64,000 nt of DNA. It comes from Desulfovibrio ferrophilus (lineage in GTDB: Bacteria; Desulfobacterota; Desulfovibrionia; Desulfovibrionales; Desulfovibrionaceae). Of the stretch, positions 36,494 to 45,493 are shown piece by piece. The notes below the pieces were generated by a model, which did not search any database, had not been told where the DNA came from, and saw only the letters and a program-made list of their open reading frames with translations. The stretch's first letter is position 1. The number at the start of each line of letters is the position of its first letter. The position numbers were made by a program, and so were the translations under genes. The stretch covers positions 1,721,501-1,785,500 of the forward strand of contig NZ_AP017378.1 of the NCBI RefSeq assembly GCF_003966735.1, given 5' to 3'.

Positions 36494-37514
36494 TTGCGCC
36501 TCCATAAGTCTGACTAAGTCGCTTTCCCAATGCCACAAGCTGTGGGTTGGTCTTGCTGCTCGATGCAATGGCCGGGAAGAAGCCCGCAGGCTTGAAGCGC
36601 ATGATAAACACCATGACCAGACCATAGGCCAGGAAGCGGGTTTCCGGAGGCAATCCCAAGACAGGAAGCATCTCACGCAACACCTCGCCCAGAGTGACCA
36701 TGATCACGGCACCAATCAATGCGCCGCGCAGGTTACCCAGACCACCGAGAACCACCATGCACAGGACCAGGAAAGACTCCCAGAATTTGAACATGTCAGG
36801 CGAAAGGAACAGGTGCCAGCGAGCAAAGAAGGAACCACCAACAGCTCCAATGGCTGCGGAAATGGCAAAGGCGATGACCTTGTAGTTCAGGATATTCACG
36901 CCACAACTGGCAGCGGCCAGCGGGTCTTCGCGAATGGCGAACCAGGCTCGTCCAAGACGTGAATCCTCCACCCGTTTAAGGAGGAAATACACACAGGCCA
37001 CCATGATAACCGCCAGATAGAAATACGGAGCTTCACCATCAAAATACCAGAACCAGTCAGGATTCAGGAATTCGAGGTTCAGGCTCACAGGCTCGATGCC
37101 GGGCAAGCCAAGCGGGCCACGGGTCAGCCAGATTTCGTTCGTCAGGAACAGCACCACCAACTCCGAGAAGCCGAAGGTGACGATGGCAAAATAGTCGCCG
37201 GTCAGCCGTAGCGTTGGCGCACCGAGCAATGTCCCCCACAGCGCTCCATTGGCAGCAGCCAGAGGAACAATCAACCAGAACGACATGCCGTAGTGCACGG
37301 TCAACAGGCCAGAGGTATAGGCCCCGATACCGAAGAATCCGACGTAGCCAAGATCCAGCAGGCCGCAAAAACCCGGGACGATATTCAGTCCCATGGCCAG
37401 AACCATGTACACCATGACCAACGTCATGACGTGCAGGAGATAATCATTGCTGAATGGCGCCAGAGGATAGATCAGAGCCGCGATCAGAAAAACAAGAAAG
37501 AGTTTACGCTGCAT
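36477..37514 (-). CDS. livM: branched-chain amino acid ABC transporter permease LivM
   Basis: The 345-residue permease has 9-10 hydrophobic segments and LivM hallmarks: LNIVPGFCGLLDLGYVGFFGIGAYTSG, LRLTGDYFAIVTFGFSE and the EAA-like cytoplasmic loop RAWFAIREDPLAAASCGVN. It partners LivH. GGGGAA precedes the ATG, nine bases after the livH stop. Confidence 0.92.
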   Translation of the reverse strand: MQRKLFLVFLIAALIYPLAPFSNDYLLHVMTLVMVYMVLAMGLNIVPGFCGLLDLGYVGFFGIGAYTSGLLTVHYGMSFWLIVPLAAANGALWGTLLGAPTLRLTGDYFAIVTFGFSELVVLFLTNEIWLTRGPLGLPGIEPVSLNLEFLNPDWFWYFDGEAPYFYLAVIMVACVYFLLKRVEDSRLGRAWFAIREDPLAAASCGVNILNYKVIAFAISAAIGAVGGSFFARWHLFLSPDMFKFWESFLVLCMVVLGGLGNLRGALIGAVIMVTLGEVLREMLPVLGLPPETRFLAYGLVMVFIMRFKPAGFFPAIASSSKTNPQLVALGKRLSQTYGGASGSDS

Positions 37515-37523
37515 GTCGTTCCC

Positions 37524-38419
37524 CTATGCCTTGTCTACAACGGACTTGCCGAGCAGACCAGAAGGTTTGAAGAGGATGACCGCGATCAGCACCGCATAGG
37601 CGACACCATCACGATACAGCGACGAGACATAACCGGCACCCAAGGCCTCGGCAACACCCAGGACCAAGCCACCCAGCATGGCGCCCGGAACCGAGCCGAT
37701 ACCCCCAGCACCGCAGCCGCAAAAGCCTTGACTCCCGCAACGTAACCCATTGTGGGATATAATGTATTGTAATAGACGGAGACCAAAATGCCCGCCATGG
37801 CACCGAAGGCCGAGCCAAGGGCAAAGGTAAACGAGATCACGAAATTGACGTTGATGCCCATCAGAGCGGCAGCGGTCTTGTTCTGCGCCAGGGCGCGCAT
37901 GGCCGTGCCGATCTTCGTGTAGGTGATGATGAAGAACAGGCCCAGCATCATCACGATGGTGACCGCAAAAATAAAGACCTGCAGCCAGGTCAGATACACA
38001 TCACCCATATTCAATGCCGTCTCGTTCAAATAAGCGGGCACGGCATCCTGCACAAACGGCAGGGAGCGGCTGCCCCAGATGACCATGGCAAGGTTTTGAA
38101 GGAAGATGGACATACCGATGGCCGTAATCAGTGCGGCCAGGCGAGGTGCATTGCGTAGTGGTCGATAAGCGACGATATCCAGCAGGATACCCATCACCGC
38201 GCAACAGCCCATGGCCATGACAATGGCCAGGTAAAACGGCACCCCAAAAACGGAAATGAACATCACACAGAAAAATGCGCCAAACATATAGATCTCGCCA
38301 TGGGCGAAGTTGATCAATTCAATGACACCGTAGACCATGGTATAGCCGACGGCGATCATCGCATAGATCACTCCCAAGGTGAGACCGTTCACGAGTTGAG
38401 GCAGGAACTGGTCTAACAA
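37524..38419 (-). pseudogene. livH: livH permease gene with a one-base frameshift
   Basis: The first ~240 codons from the TTG start at 38419 (GGAG upstream) read as a normal LivH permease (MVYGVIELINFAHGEIYMFGAF, AMRALAQNKTAAALMGIN, GVKAFAAAVLG). At the G run (plus-strand C run 37702-37706) the frame breaks: five G are present where six would give VLGGIGSVPGA. After the shift the expected C-terminus (EALGAGYVSSLYRDGVAYAV..., KPSGLLGKS) continues to a stop at 37524, just before livM. So one base is missing, through real mutation, slippage or a sequencing error. As read, the product loses its last ~50 residues and gains an unrelated tail. Confidence 0.85.
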
Positions 38420-38509
38420 GAGGACACTCCGAGATAATCGAGGCTAGGCGGGCAGGGGATCACCCACCGGTTTCGGGATTCATACGCTACTCTGCCCGAT
38501 TAATAAATA

Positions 38510-38541
38510 AAGAAACAGGCTGGGGCTAAGCCCAGCCTGTC
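38510..38541 (-). terminator. terminator/attenuator hairpin between livK and livH
   Basis: On the minus strand ACAGGCTGGG-ctta-GCCCAGCCTGT-like stem (with one extra C), then TTCTTTATTTATT. Such a hairpin after the binding-protein gene usually gives high livK and lower permease expression. Confidence 0.75.
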
Positions 38542-38569
38542 TCGCTTATCGTCGATGCGACAGCTCTGA

Positions 38570-39718
38570 TTAGAGCTGCTTGTCGGCGGTGGCAAATTTG
38601 CCACCCTTGACCATCTTTACGAAGGCAGATTTCTGGGCGTCGCCATGCTCATTGAAGTAGGTCAGACCAGAAGCACCGGTGAAGCCCTTTTCGGGAGTCG
38701 TCATAGCCGCCATGTAATCGCGGATTTTGGTGCGGTCGGTACCGGCCTTTTCAATAGCCTGGAGCAGGATGCCTGCGGCGTCATAAGCGTTGACGCTCAT
38801 GTAGTCAACATCACGCTTGTAGCGAGCGGTGAAGGTCTCGATGAACTTCTTGCCGATGTCGTTGGCAGCATCAGCTATGAACGGAGTGGTCAGGTAGGTA
38901 TTCTCGGAGGCATCACCAGCAAGCTTGATGTAGTCGCCGTTGTCCAGGCCATCAGCACCGAACTTCACGACATTCATACCAATTTTCTTGGCCTGGGTGG
39001 CGATAAGTGCGCCCTCGTTATAATAACCAGAAATAAAGATACCTTCAGGAGAAGCACCCTTCAGCTTGGTCAGCTGGGGGGTGAAATCGGTGGTACCCTT
39101 GACGTAGGCCTCCACGCCCACGACGTCCATACCAAGAGCCTGGGCTTCGCCCACGAAGGCGTCCTTCAGGCCGATGCCGTAGTCGTTGTTCTCGTAGAAC
39201 ACGGCAACCTTATTCAGGCCCAGGGCCTTGTTGGCGTACTTGGCCAGGAACTGGCCCTGGTAATCGTCACGGTAAACATCACGGAAGGACCAAACGACCC
39301 CCTTGCGGTCCTTGTTCAGGTCCGAAATGGTGACGTTGGTAGCGGTGGGGGAAATAGCGGCAATACCCTTGCGCACGTAGGTGGGCAGTGCGGCCAAATG
39401 AGCGGAGGAACACAGGTGACCGACGATACCGACGATCTCTTCGTCACGGGCAATCTTGGTGGCCACGGTGGCGGCTTCCTTGGGGTCGCAAAGCTCGTCC
39501 ATCCAGACGACTTCAACCTGAGCACCATTGATTCCGCCAGCGGCGTTGACTTCGTCAACCTTGATTTCCACACCGGCTTTCACGTTGTCGCCATAAGCGG
39601 CGGCAGGTCCGGTGAAGGGGGACGCACAAGCGATTTTAACGGTTTTTGCAAATGCGGGTGCACTCATCAGCGCGATCACGCAGGCCAGTAAAATGGCTTT
39701 CCACCATCCATTCCTCAT
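38570..39718 (-). CDS. livK: branched-chain amino acid ABC transporter substrate-binding protein
   Basis: The 382-residue periplasmic protein has a signal peptide (about residues 1-24, ending SAPAFA) and a type I bilobal fold (VKIACASPFTGPAAAYGDNVKAGVEIKVDEVNAAGGING). It captures leucine/isoleucine/valine or related amino acids for LivHMGF. The start at 39718 follows GGAGG; the ORF upstream is not supported. The AT-rich DNA upstream (39830-39930) contains TTGACA-like boxes but I cannot fix a promoter. Confidence 0.93.
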   Translation of the reverse strand: MRNGWWKAILLACVIALMSAPAFAKTVKIACASPFTGPAAAYGDNVKAGVEIKVDEVNAAGGINGAQVEVVWMDELCDPKEAATVATKIARDEEIVGIVGHLCSSAHLAALPTYVRKGIAAISPTATNVTISDLNKDRKGVVWSFRDVYRDDYQGQFLAKYANKALGLNKVAVFYENNDYGIGLKDAFVGEAQALGMDVVGVEAYVKGTTDFTPQLTKLKGASPEGIFISGYYNEGALIATQAKKIGMNVVKFGADGLDNGDYIKLAGDASENTYLTTPFIADAANDIGKKFIETFTARYKRDVDYMSVNAYDAAGILLQAIEKAGTDRTKIRDYMAAMTTPEKGFTGASGLTYFNEHGDAQKSAFVKMVKGGKFATADKQL

Positions 39719-39948
39719 TTGAAACCTCCACGAAAAGTTGATCCAACGGGGGGCGGTCCCCCGAAAGTGCCGATTACGCCCGGGATGGGCCGAAGGGGCC
39801 ACCCGCCCCGCCGCATCGACACTTTTCTATCTCAGGAAAAAATAATTGCCATGAGGCTTACTCCATTGTCAAATCTTTAATCTATCCGTCGGGCAAACCA
39901 GTCTATTTTACTTTTTTTGTCAATCCACCCCCTCAAATACCCACAAAA

Positions 39949-39979
39949 CGAAACAGCCCCGGAGGTTTTCCTCCGGGGC
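39949..39979 (-). terminator. terminator of the ccm operon
   Basis: GCCCCGGAGG-tttt-CCTCCGGGGC perfect stem, then TGTTTCGTTTT on the minus strand, about 30 bases past the TPR gene. Confidence 0.85.
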
Positions 39980-40007
39980 CGTCAGAAACCATGAGGTTCC
40001 ATAATGC

Positions 40008-40658
40008 TTATTGATCGAGTTCCTTGATGGCCTCTTGAGCCTGCTTGCGAGTCTGTTCATCCACGCCCGCTGAATCGATCACGGATTGCAGATATCCGGC
40101 AGCCTTGGTTTTATTGTCCAGGAAATGTCCATACAAAATGCCCAGATTGTATTTGGACATCACATTGTCGGGCTCAAGCTCGAGAATCATCTCGAATTTT
40201 CCTGCAGCGTCTTCAAAACGCTTCAAGTTGAACTCGGTAATGCCCAACAGATTGAGCACCTGCACATTACTGGGCTCCACAACCAGGGCACGGGCCAACA
40301 ATGCCTCCGCGCGATCCCAGGCCTGCATGCGCATAAACTGCTCACCCAGGGTATGCAGCGTGTGCACGTCCTTGGGGTTCTCTTCAAGCTTCTTCATCAG
40401 CTCGGTGATCATGCCCATGTCGCCCATGGGACTCTCATTGCTGTGATCCGCAGCCTGCTTCTGGCGAGGCTTCATGGTCATAGAGGGATGATCCGCCCGA
40501 TAACCGACGGACCAGATCAGAGTGGCCGCAAGTCCGACCACGGCAATAAACAATACCAACTTTGCCCCGCCGGACAGAGAGGGCATCCGAGGCTCGCTGG
40601 CCACTTCGGCCTGCTGCTGTGCTTTACGCTCGGCTTTGATTTTCTGCTTTCTACCCAT
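40008..40658 (-). CDS. membrane-anchored TPR protein of the ccm operon (CcmI/NrfG-like)
   Basis: The 216-residue protein has a basic N-terminus, one membrane helix (about residues 32-50) and at least three TPR-type helical pairs (VHTLHTLGEQFMRMQAWDRAEALLARAL, VQVLNLLGITEFNLKRFEDAAGKFE, VMSKYNLGILYGHFLD). It resembles the TPR half of CcmI/CcmH, which presents apocytochromes to the haem ligase. As no ccmG or ccmH is present, this may be the apocytochrome-binding component (inference). It overlaps ccmD by 8 bases. Confidence 0.75.
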   Translation of the reverse strand: MGRKQKIKAERKAQQQAEVASEPRMPSLSGGAKLVLFIAVVGLAATLIWSVGYRADHPSMTMKPRQKQAADHSNESPMGDMGMITELMKKLEENPKDVHTLHTLGEQFMRMQAWDRAEALLARALVVEPSNVQVLNLLGITEFNLKRFEDAAGKFEMILELEPDNVMSKYNLGILYGHFLDNKTKAAGYLQSVIDSAGVDEQTRKQAQEAIKELDQ

Positions 40659-40788
40659 CGGAGAGCTGCTCCATTTGACGGATGCGGGTGTTCAGCCTGC
40701 GCTGCTGCGCGGCCAGGAAGGCCAGATATCCACCGACGCCGAGCCAGATGGCTATATTGGCGGCAAGTAAGTAAGTCTGGTAGTCCAT
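40651..40788 (-). CDS. ccmD: haem exporter protein CcmD (small membrane subunit)
   Basis: A 45-residue protein with one membrane helix (YLLAANIAIWLGVGGYLAFLA) and a basic C-terminus (AQQRRLNTRIRQMEQ), the CcmD layout. CcmD releases haem-loaded CcmE from the CcmABC complex. The start at 40788 follows AAGGAGG. About 160 bases separate it from ccmC. Confidence 0.75.
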   Translation of the reverse strand: MDYQTYLLAANIAIWLGVGGYLAFLAAQQRRLNTRIRQMEQLSDG

Positions 40789-40948
40789 CATATCCTCCTT
40801 TCTGCCTGCCGGAAGCTCCATATGAGCGTCACCGCCCCGGGCCAACTCACAGCCATAATGCATGCCTGACACACACTCTGGCTCCATTTGGCCCATTTCG
40901 TCATCGGGCAGGCTCTGGAATCAATCGTTCAACACAAATATTCTTGGC

Positions 40949-41638
40949 TCAGCCATCCACAGAAGCACGGGCCACTGCATCCAAACGTTCGGCCTGCCCG
41001 AGCTGTCGCGCCCGGAATGCAGTCATGGCCAGCCACAGCAGGCCAAAGGCTGCCAAACAGACAAACATGGTGGTCAGCATCTCGGGTTCCAGCCCGCCGC
41101 CTTCCCGCTTGAAGACCGAGGGATGGATACTGCGCCACATGCGTGCGGACAAGAACACCAGTGGCACATCCAGGAAGGCCACGATGCCCACCACAGCGGT
41201 CACGGTAGCGCGGCGTTCGCCGCCCAGTCCGCTAGCCCGTAAAATCAGATAACCGCAATACACGAACCACATGACCAGGGTGGTGGTCAGTCGCGGATCC
41301 CAGGTCCACCACACGCCCCAGGAGGCCTTGCCCCAGATCATGCCCAGCACGAGTGCCAAACCTGAGAACAAAACGCCCACCTCAGCGGCTGCGGCGCCTA
41401 GATTGTCCCAGAACGGGGTCCGTCGCGCCAGGAATCCGATGCCCGCGACAAACACCACCAGAAAGCTGAAGAGCGACCACCAGGCCAGCCCGATGTGCGG
41501 ATAAAAAATCTTCTGGACCGGCCCCATGGTCATTTCCACCGGCGCATAAACCCAGATAAAATACTGAGCCACACAGATCATGATCGCTGCCAGTATGGAT
41601 ACGGGAGTCAGCCAGTTGCCGTCATCTGATTTCAACAT
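40949..41638 (-). CDS. ccmC: haem transporter/handling protein CcmC
   Basis: The 229-residue membrane protein has six hydrophobic segments and the WWD haem-binding motif GKASWGVWWTWDPRLT, plus His residues near the N-terminus (FYPHIGLAWW) and in the loop before the last helix (RMWRSIHPS). It attaches haem to CcmE. ATG 41638 is preferred to GTG 41644; its Shine-Dalgarno (AGGAAG) lies in the last codons of the inserted gene, which overlaps it by 17 bases. Confidence 0.92.
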   Translation of the reverse strand: MLKSDDGNWLTPVSILAAIMICVAQYFIWVYAPVEMTMGPVQKIFYPHIGLAWWSLFSFLVVFVAGIGFLARRTPFWDNLGAAAAEVGVLFSGLALVLGMIWGKASWGVWWTWDPRLTTTLVMWFVYCGYLILRASGLGGERRATVTAVVGIVAFLDVPLVFLSARMWRSIHPSVFKREGGGLEPEMLTTMFVCLAAFGLLWLAMTAFRARQLGQAERLDAVARASVDG

Positions 41639-42215
41639 GATCACTTCCTGACATAAATCCTTTCATTACAAACAATCGCAAGCCTGGCTTTACTGAGTTA
41701 TCATCCCAAAACAATTTGTTTTGTATATGTCCCAGACTACTCACAATATAAAAAAGGGCAGAAGAAGCTAATAAAACATTTTTAAGGCTTGCGGCATCGC
41801 TCGAAGACAATCTGTCATGCTTCACAGCATTGTAAGACTTCCACCACTTTGGCGAATCATCCAAAGAAAAACCAGCCCATGGAAACAACGTCAGATGATG
41901 CCTAGGCATATATACTTTATCTGTCTCATCAAGTGGAGATTGAGGATTGAAGAGGCGATTATCATCATCAATCCAAAGATCCCGACTGAGCAAACATTTC
42001 TTATATTGACTTATCCCCTTAAACTCACTCTCTCCGCACAGTTTCTTACATAGCACCTTAAATGCTATATCAACTTCAGATCCAATAATGAGCAGTAGCC
42101 GAGCTAACTCATATGAAAAAACCTGCAAATTCCCTTCGCTAAAATCAACATATCTTGAGAACTGCAGCAAATCATTTTCAATAGCAAAAAAAGATTCACG
42201 CACTCCAAAAGACAT
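41622..42215 (-). CDS. AT-rich, foreign-looking gene inside the ccm operon; HEPN-like protein
   Basis: The 197-residue soluble protein interrupts ccmB-ccmC. Its DNA is far poorer in GC than its neighbours: three rows of 60 bases that I counted have 20-23 G+C, against 41 in a row of ccmB. The C-terminal half has W124-W125-K-S-Y-N129-A-V-K-H133-D-R, which resembles the RNxxxH motif of HEPN ribonuclease/toxin domains with Tyr in place of Arg, followed by a helical stretch (LKNVLLASSALFYIVSSL). It starts five bases after the ccmB stop (GAGAGGA upstream) and its 3' end supplies the ccmC ribosome site. HEPN membership is my inference; it could also be an unrelated orphan. Confidence 0.6.
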   Translation of the reverse strand: MSFGVRESFFAIENDLLQFSRYVDFSEGNLQVFSYELARLLLIIGSEVDIAFKVLCKKLCGESEFKGISQYKKCLLSRDLWIDDDNRLFNPQSPLDETDKVYMPRHHLTLFPWAGFSLDDSPKWWKSYNAVKHDRLSSSDAASLKNVLLASSALFYIVSSLGHIQNKLFWDDNSVKPGLRLFVMKGFMSGSDHVEIR

Positions 42216-42219
42216 AAAA

Positions 42220-42894
42220 TTATTCCTCTCCACTATAGACGAAAGGAAACAAGAACAACGCCGCGCCGGAGAAAGCCGCGTCAAAGGCTCCGGCCAATCC
42301 TATCCAGCCGGAGACGTCCACATCCTCGCCCGCAAAGGCAACTCCAAAGACACGAACCCCGGCCATGAGCAAAGGCACCAGAAGCGGAAACAGGATCACG
42401 GTAAGCAAGCTCTCTTTTGCCGCCTGCCCCTGTGCCAGCGCACCCAGAAGCGCTCCCAGTACAACAACGCCCCAGTCCACCAACCCCAGCATGAGCAACA
42501 TCTGGGGCAGAGAACCCTGCACGGACTGCCCCAAAAAAACCATGGCCGCCGGAAAAAACACCAACTGGGCCGTCATCAGCAGCAGCCAACCGGCCAGGGC
42601 CTTGCCCAACCAGATCGCATGCACGGGCACCGGAGACAACAAGAGTGCCAAACGCGTCCCGTTATGCTCTTCCAATCCGTACAGCGTATTGAAAATTAGG
42701 ACCTGTGAGAACAGACTAGCCAGCCAAAACACACCGGCAGCGGCCTGCGGAGGCACCAACTCACCCGTGGGGCGCGCCAGACTGAACACAAAAATCAGGA
42801 GCAGTCCCAGCAACACAGGCTGGGCCAGGCCCACTCCACCGGACAAAATCAGGCGCAAGTCCTTTCTGGCTATCGCCAGGGCACCGCCGATCAT
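42220..42894 (-). CDS. ccmB: haem exporter permease CcmB
   Basis: The 224-residue protein has six membrane segments and the CcmB pattern LARKDL-like start (AIARKDLRLIL), VFWLASLFSQVLIFNTLYGLEEHNGTRLALLLSP. It forms an ABC complex with CcmA and CcmC that supports haem release to CcmE. It overlaps ccmA by 4 bases. The next gene downstream is the AT-rich intruder rather than ccmC. Confidence 0.92.
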   Translation of the reverse strand: MIGGALAIARKDLRLILSGGVGLAQPVLLGLLLIFVFSLARPTGELVPPQAAAGVFWLASLFSQVLIFNTLYGLEEHNGTRLALLLSPVPVHAIWLGKALAGWLLLMTAQLVFFPAAMVFLGQSVQGSLPQMLLMLGLVDWGVVVLGALLGALAQGQAAKESLLTVILFPLLVPLLMAGVRVFGVAFAGEDVDVSGWIGLAGAFDAAFSGAALFLFPFVYSGEE

Positions 42895-43553
42895 GCGCCC
42901 TCCTCGGCCACGGCTCCGGTGGGCACATAGTCTGCCGCCGGACCAAAATATCCACAGCCCTTGCCGGCAATGGCAAACACCAGATCCGCCCGTTTCAAAT
43001 CGCCGGACACGTCATGGCTGATCCAGACAACTCCCGCTCCCCGCTCACGCGCGCCCTCAATCTCGCGGTGCAACACGGCGGTGGAACGCTTATCCAGGCC
43101 GGTTCCGGGTTCATCCAGGAACAGCAAGTCGGGACGGGTCATGAACGCCCGGGCCAAAGACAAACGCTGAGCCATGCCCCGGGAGAAGCTGCCAGCCTCT
43201 TCAAAGGCTGCCTTCTTGAGCCCCACGCGGTCCAGGGCCTCCAGCATGGCTTTTTCACTTGTATCCAGGCCGTGGAGCCCGGCCCAGAAACGGAGGTTCT
43301 CCACGGCCGAGAGCTTTGCATAGATAAAGGTTTGATGGCCAACATAGCCCGTCTTCTCAGGTCCGATGTCCAAGCTGACCTCTCCGGTGGATGGACGTGA
43401 CAATCCAGCCATGATCCGCAGCAACGTTGACTTGCCAGCGCCATTGGCACCCACCAGCAACAGCACGTTGCCAGCGGGCAGCTCCAGCGAGAGTTTCTTG
43501 AACACGAGCTTTGACCCGTAGAATTTGGAAACATCAGCCAACCGAATGAGCAT
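42891..43553 (-). CDS. ccmA: haem exporter ATPase CcmA
   Basis: The 220-residue ATPase has Walker A GANGAGKST, Walker B LLFLDEPGTGLD and the CcmA-type signature FSRGMAQRLSLA. It powers the CcmAB complex in cytochrome c maturation. It starts two bases past the ccmF stop. Confidence 0.93.
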   Translation of the reverse strand: MLIRLADVSKFYGSKLVFKKLSLELPAGNVLLLVGANGAGKSTLLRIMAGLSRPSTGEVSLDIGPEKTGYVGHQTFIYAKLSAVENLRFWAGLHGLDTSEKAMLEALDRVGLKKAAFEEAGSFSRGMAQRLSLARAFMTRPDLLFLDEPGTGLDKRSTAVLHREIEGARERGAGVVWISHDVSGDLKRADLVFAIAGKGCGYFGPAADYVPTGAVAEEGA

Positions 43554-43555
43554 TG

Positions 43556-45433
43556 CTAGTCCTGCTTCCTGCGCCCAAGGGCCAGCAACGGGAACAGGGT
43601 CATCAGCGTACCGCCGATCCAGACCCAGTTCACCAGCGGATTCACACTGATCTTGAACGAAGCCTTCCCTTCCTTGTCGTGCCCCAGCACCGTGGAATAG
43701 ACCTCGTCACCCAGAGACGGAATCACGGAAACCTCGGCAAAGGCCTGCTGCCAGTTCCGGTACTGATGCCGCTCGGGTCTGAGCTGCCCAAAGGGTTTAC
43801 CGTCCTTGCTCACGTCCAGATAGGCCTCGAAACGGGCCATGCTCTGATCGGCATGCTCATGATGGTCGGTGTAGGTGAATTCATAGGCACCGAGGGTCAC
43901 ACTCTCGCCCTTGGCAAGAACAGTCTCAATCTCCTGCTTGTACGGACCAGAGAAGGCAATACCCAGCACCATCAAGGCAAGGCCGACATGCACGCCGTAC
44001 GCACCCCACATCATGCGCGAACGGCGCATGAAGGGCTGAGTCGCAAACAAGGCCACGATGCCAGCCAGGGCCGAAGTCGCCGACGACGCGGCAACAAGGG
44101 GAAGCATGTCGTGCACGCCCAAGCTCCAGAAGAACCCGGCGGCAGGAATCAAGGTTGCTGCCACGGCCAGGAACATCTTCTTGTTCCGCAGCCCACCCTT
44201 CCAGCCCAACCAGGGACAGAAGACCAGGAACAGAGCCATGAGGGTGAACAACGGCAGGCAGACCCGGTTGTAGAAACCCGCGTCCATCCCCTGCGGGTTC
44301 GGGCTCCAGATATTGGAAATCACAGGCCACATGGTGCCCAGCAGAACCACCACACCCACGGCCAGGAACAGCCACGCGGCAACCAGAAGCAGGCCTTGGC
44401 GAGACAGGAATTCGTCCAACTGTCTAGCGGTCTTGTCCTTGCCCTGCAGGGCTCCGATGGCTCCGATGGCCAGCATGGCAATCATGAACGTCAGCAGCGG
44501 ACCACCGACACCACCATCTCCAAAGGCATGCAGGGAGTCGATCACTCCACTTCGCACCACATATGTTGCGAAGAAACAAAGCAGCAGCGTCAACACAATA
44601 AAGAAGACATTGGTCTTGTGCAGGGCATTACGGCGATTCTGAATCACGGCAGTATGCAGGAAAGCCGTTGCCGCCAGCCAGGGGATCAGCGAGGCATTCT
44701 CGACAGGATCCCAGGCCCAGTATCCGCCCCAGCCCAGTTCCATGTAGGACCACCAGGCACCGAGGACGATGCCGGAAGTCAGAAACAACCAGGAGACAAG
44801 GCTCCAGTTACGCCCGGCAGACAGCCAGCCCTTGGGATCTCCGGTAATCCAGACCGCCACGGCCAGACAGGCGGGGACGGTGAAACCGGCATAGCCAAAA
44901 AACAGCAGCGGCGGATGGAAGATCATGCCTGGGTTTCTGAGCAGCGGGTTCAGGCCCGTCCCCTCTGCGGGAACCGGGTCCAGAGTCAGGAACGGGTTGG
45001 TGGGGCCAACGAGGACCAGCAGGAAAAACGCCTGCACGCCTGCATGCAGCAGCCAAAACCAGGCCTTGGTCTGCGGCGTCAGGTCACGATAGCTTTTTGT
45101 CTGGGAGAAAATACCCGCCATGACGGCCACGCATACGGCCCAGAACAGGAACGACCCGGCCTGCCCGGCCCAGAAGGCGGTAACCGCATAGAACATGGGC
45201 AGGAAGGTGTCGGTGTACGAAGCCACATACTGAAAAGAAAAATCACGTGCCACAAGGGCTCTGAGCAAGATGGCACAGGCCATGCCGAACAGCAGCATGG
45301 CGCCGCTTTGGCCATACTCGGCAATACGCACGGGCTCCTCGCGCCGGGTCCACAGACCCCAGGCGCAGGCCAATCCCGAACCAACGGTGATGAGAAGCGC
45401 TACTGCAAGACAAAAAAATCCGATCAACTGCAT
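43556..45433 (-). CDS. ccmF: cytochrome c haem lyase subunit CcmF
   Basis: The 625-residue polytopic protein has the WWD-type haem motif GWGGYWAWDPVENASLIPWL and conserved loops (NPLLRNPGMIFHPPLLFFGYAGF). It takes haem from CcmE and joins it to CxxCH of apocytochromes. In the canonical system it works with CcmH; here none is seen, so CcmF may act with the TPR protein alone (inference). Confidence 0.94.
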   Translation of the reverse strand: MQLIGFFCLAVALLITVGSGLACAWGLWTRREEPVRIAEYGQSGAMLLFGMACAILLRALVARDFSFQYVASYTDTFLPMFYAVTAFWAGQAGSFLFWAVCVAVMAGIFSQTKSYRDLTPQTKAWFWLLHAGVQAFFLLVLVGPTNPFLTLDPVPAEGTGLNPLLRNPGMIFHPPLLFFGYAGFTVPACLAVAVWITGDPKGWLSAGRNWSLVSWLFLTSGIVLGAWWSYMELGWGGYWAWDPVENASLIPWLAATAFLHTAVIQNRRNALHKTNVFFIVLTLLLCFFATYVVRSGVIDSLHAFGDGGVGGPLLTFMIAMLAIGAIGALQGKDKTARQLDEFLSRQGLLLVAAWLFLAVGVVVLLGTMWPVISNIWSPNPQGMDAGFYNRVCLPLFTLMALFLVFCPWLGWKGGLRNKKMFLAVAATLIPAAGFFWSLGVHDMLPLVAASSATSALAGIVALFATQPFMRRSRMMWGAYGVHVGLALMVLGIAFSGPYKQEIETVLAKGESVTLGAYEFTYTDHHEHADQSMARFEAYLDVSKDGKPFGQLRPERHQYRNWQQAFAEVSVIPSLGDEVYSTVLGHDKEGKASFKISVNPLVNWVWIGGTLMTLFPLLALGRRKQD

Positions 45434-45493
45434 ATGATACCTCGGTAGGGGGTCGCCAGGACTTCTTGGCTAAACCGGGACGAACGCGGGCCT

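Noticed and set aside
43553-45448. A 631-codon plus-strand frame opposite ccmF
   Set aside because: It mirrors ccmF exactly, is unusually rich in Gln, His and Gly, and lacks a ribosome site.
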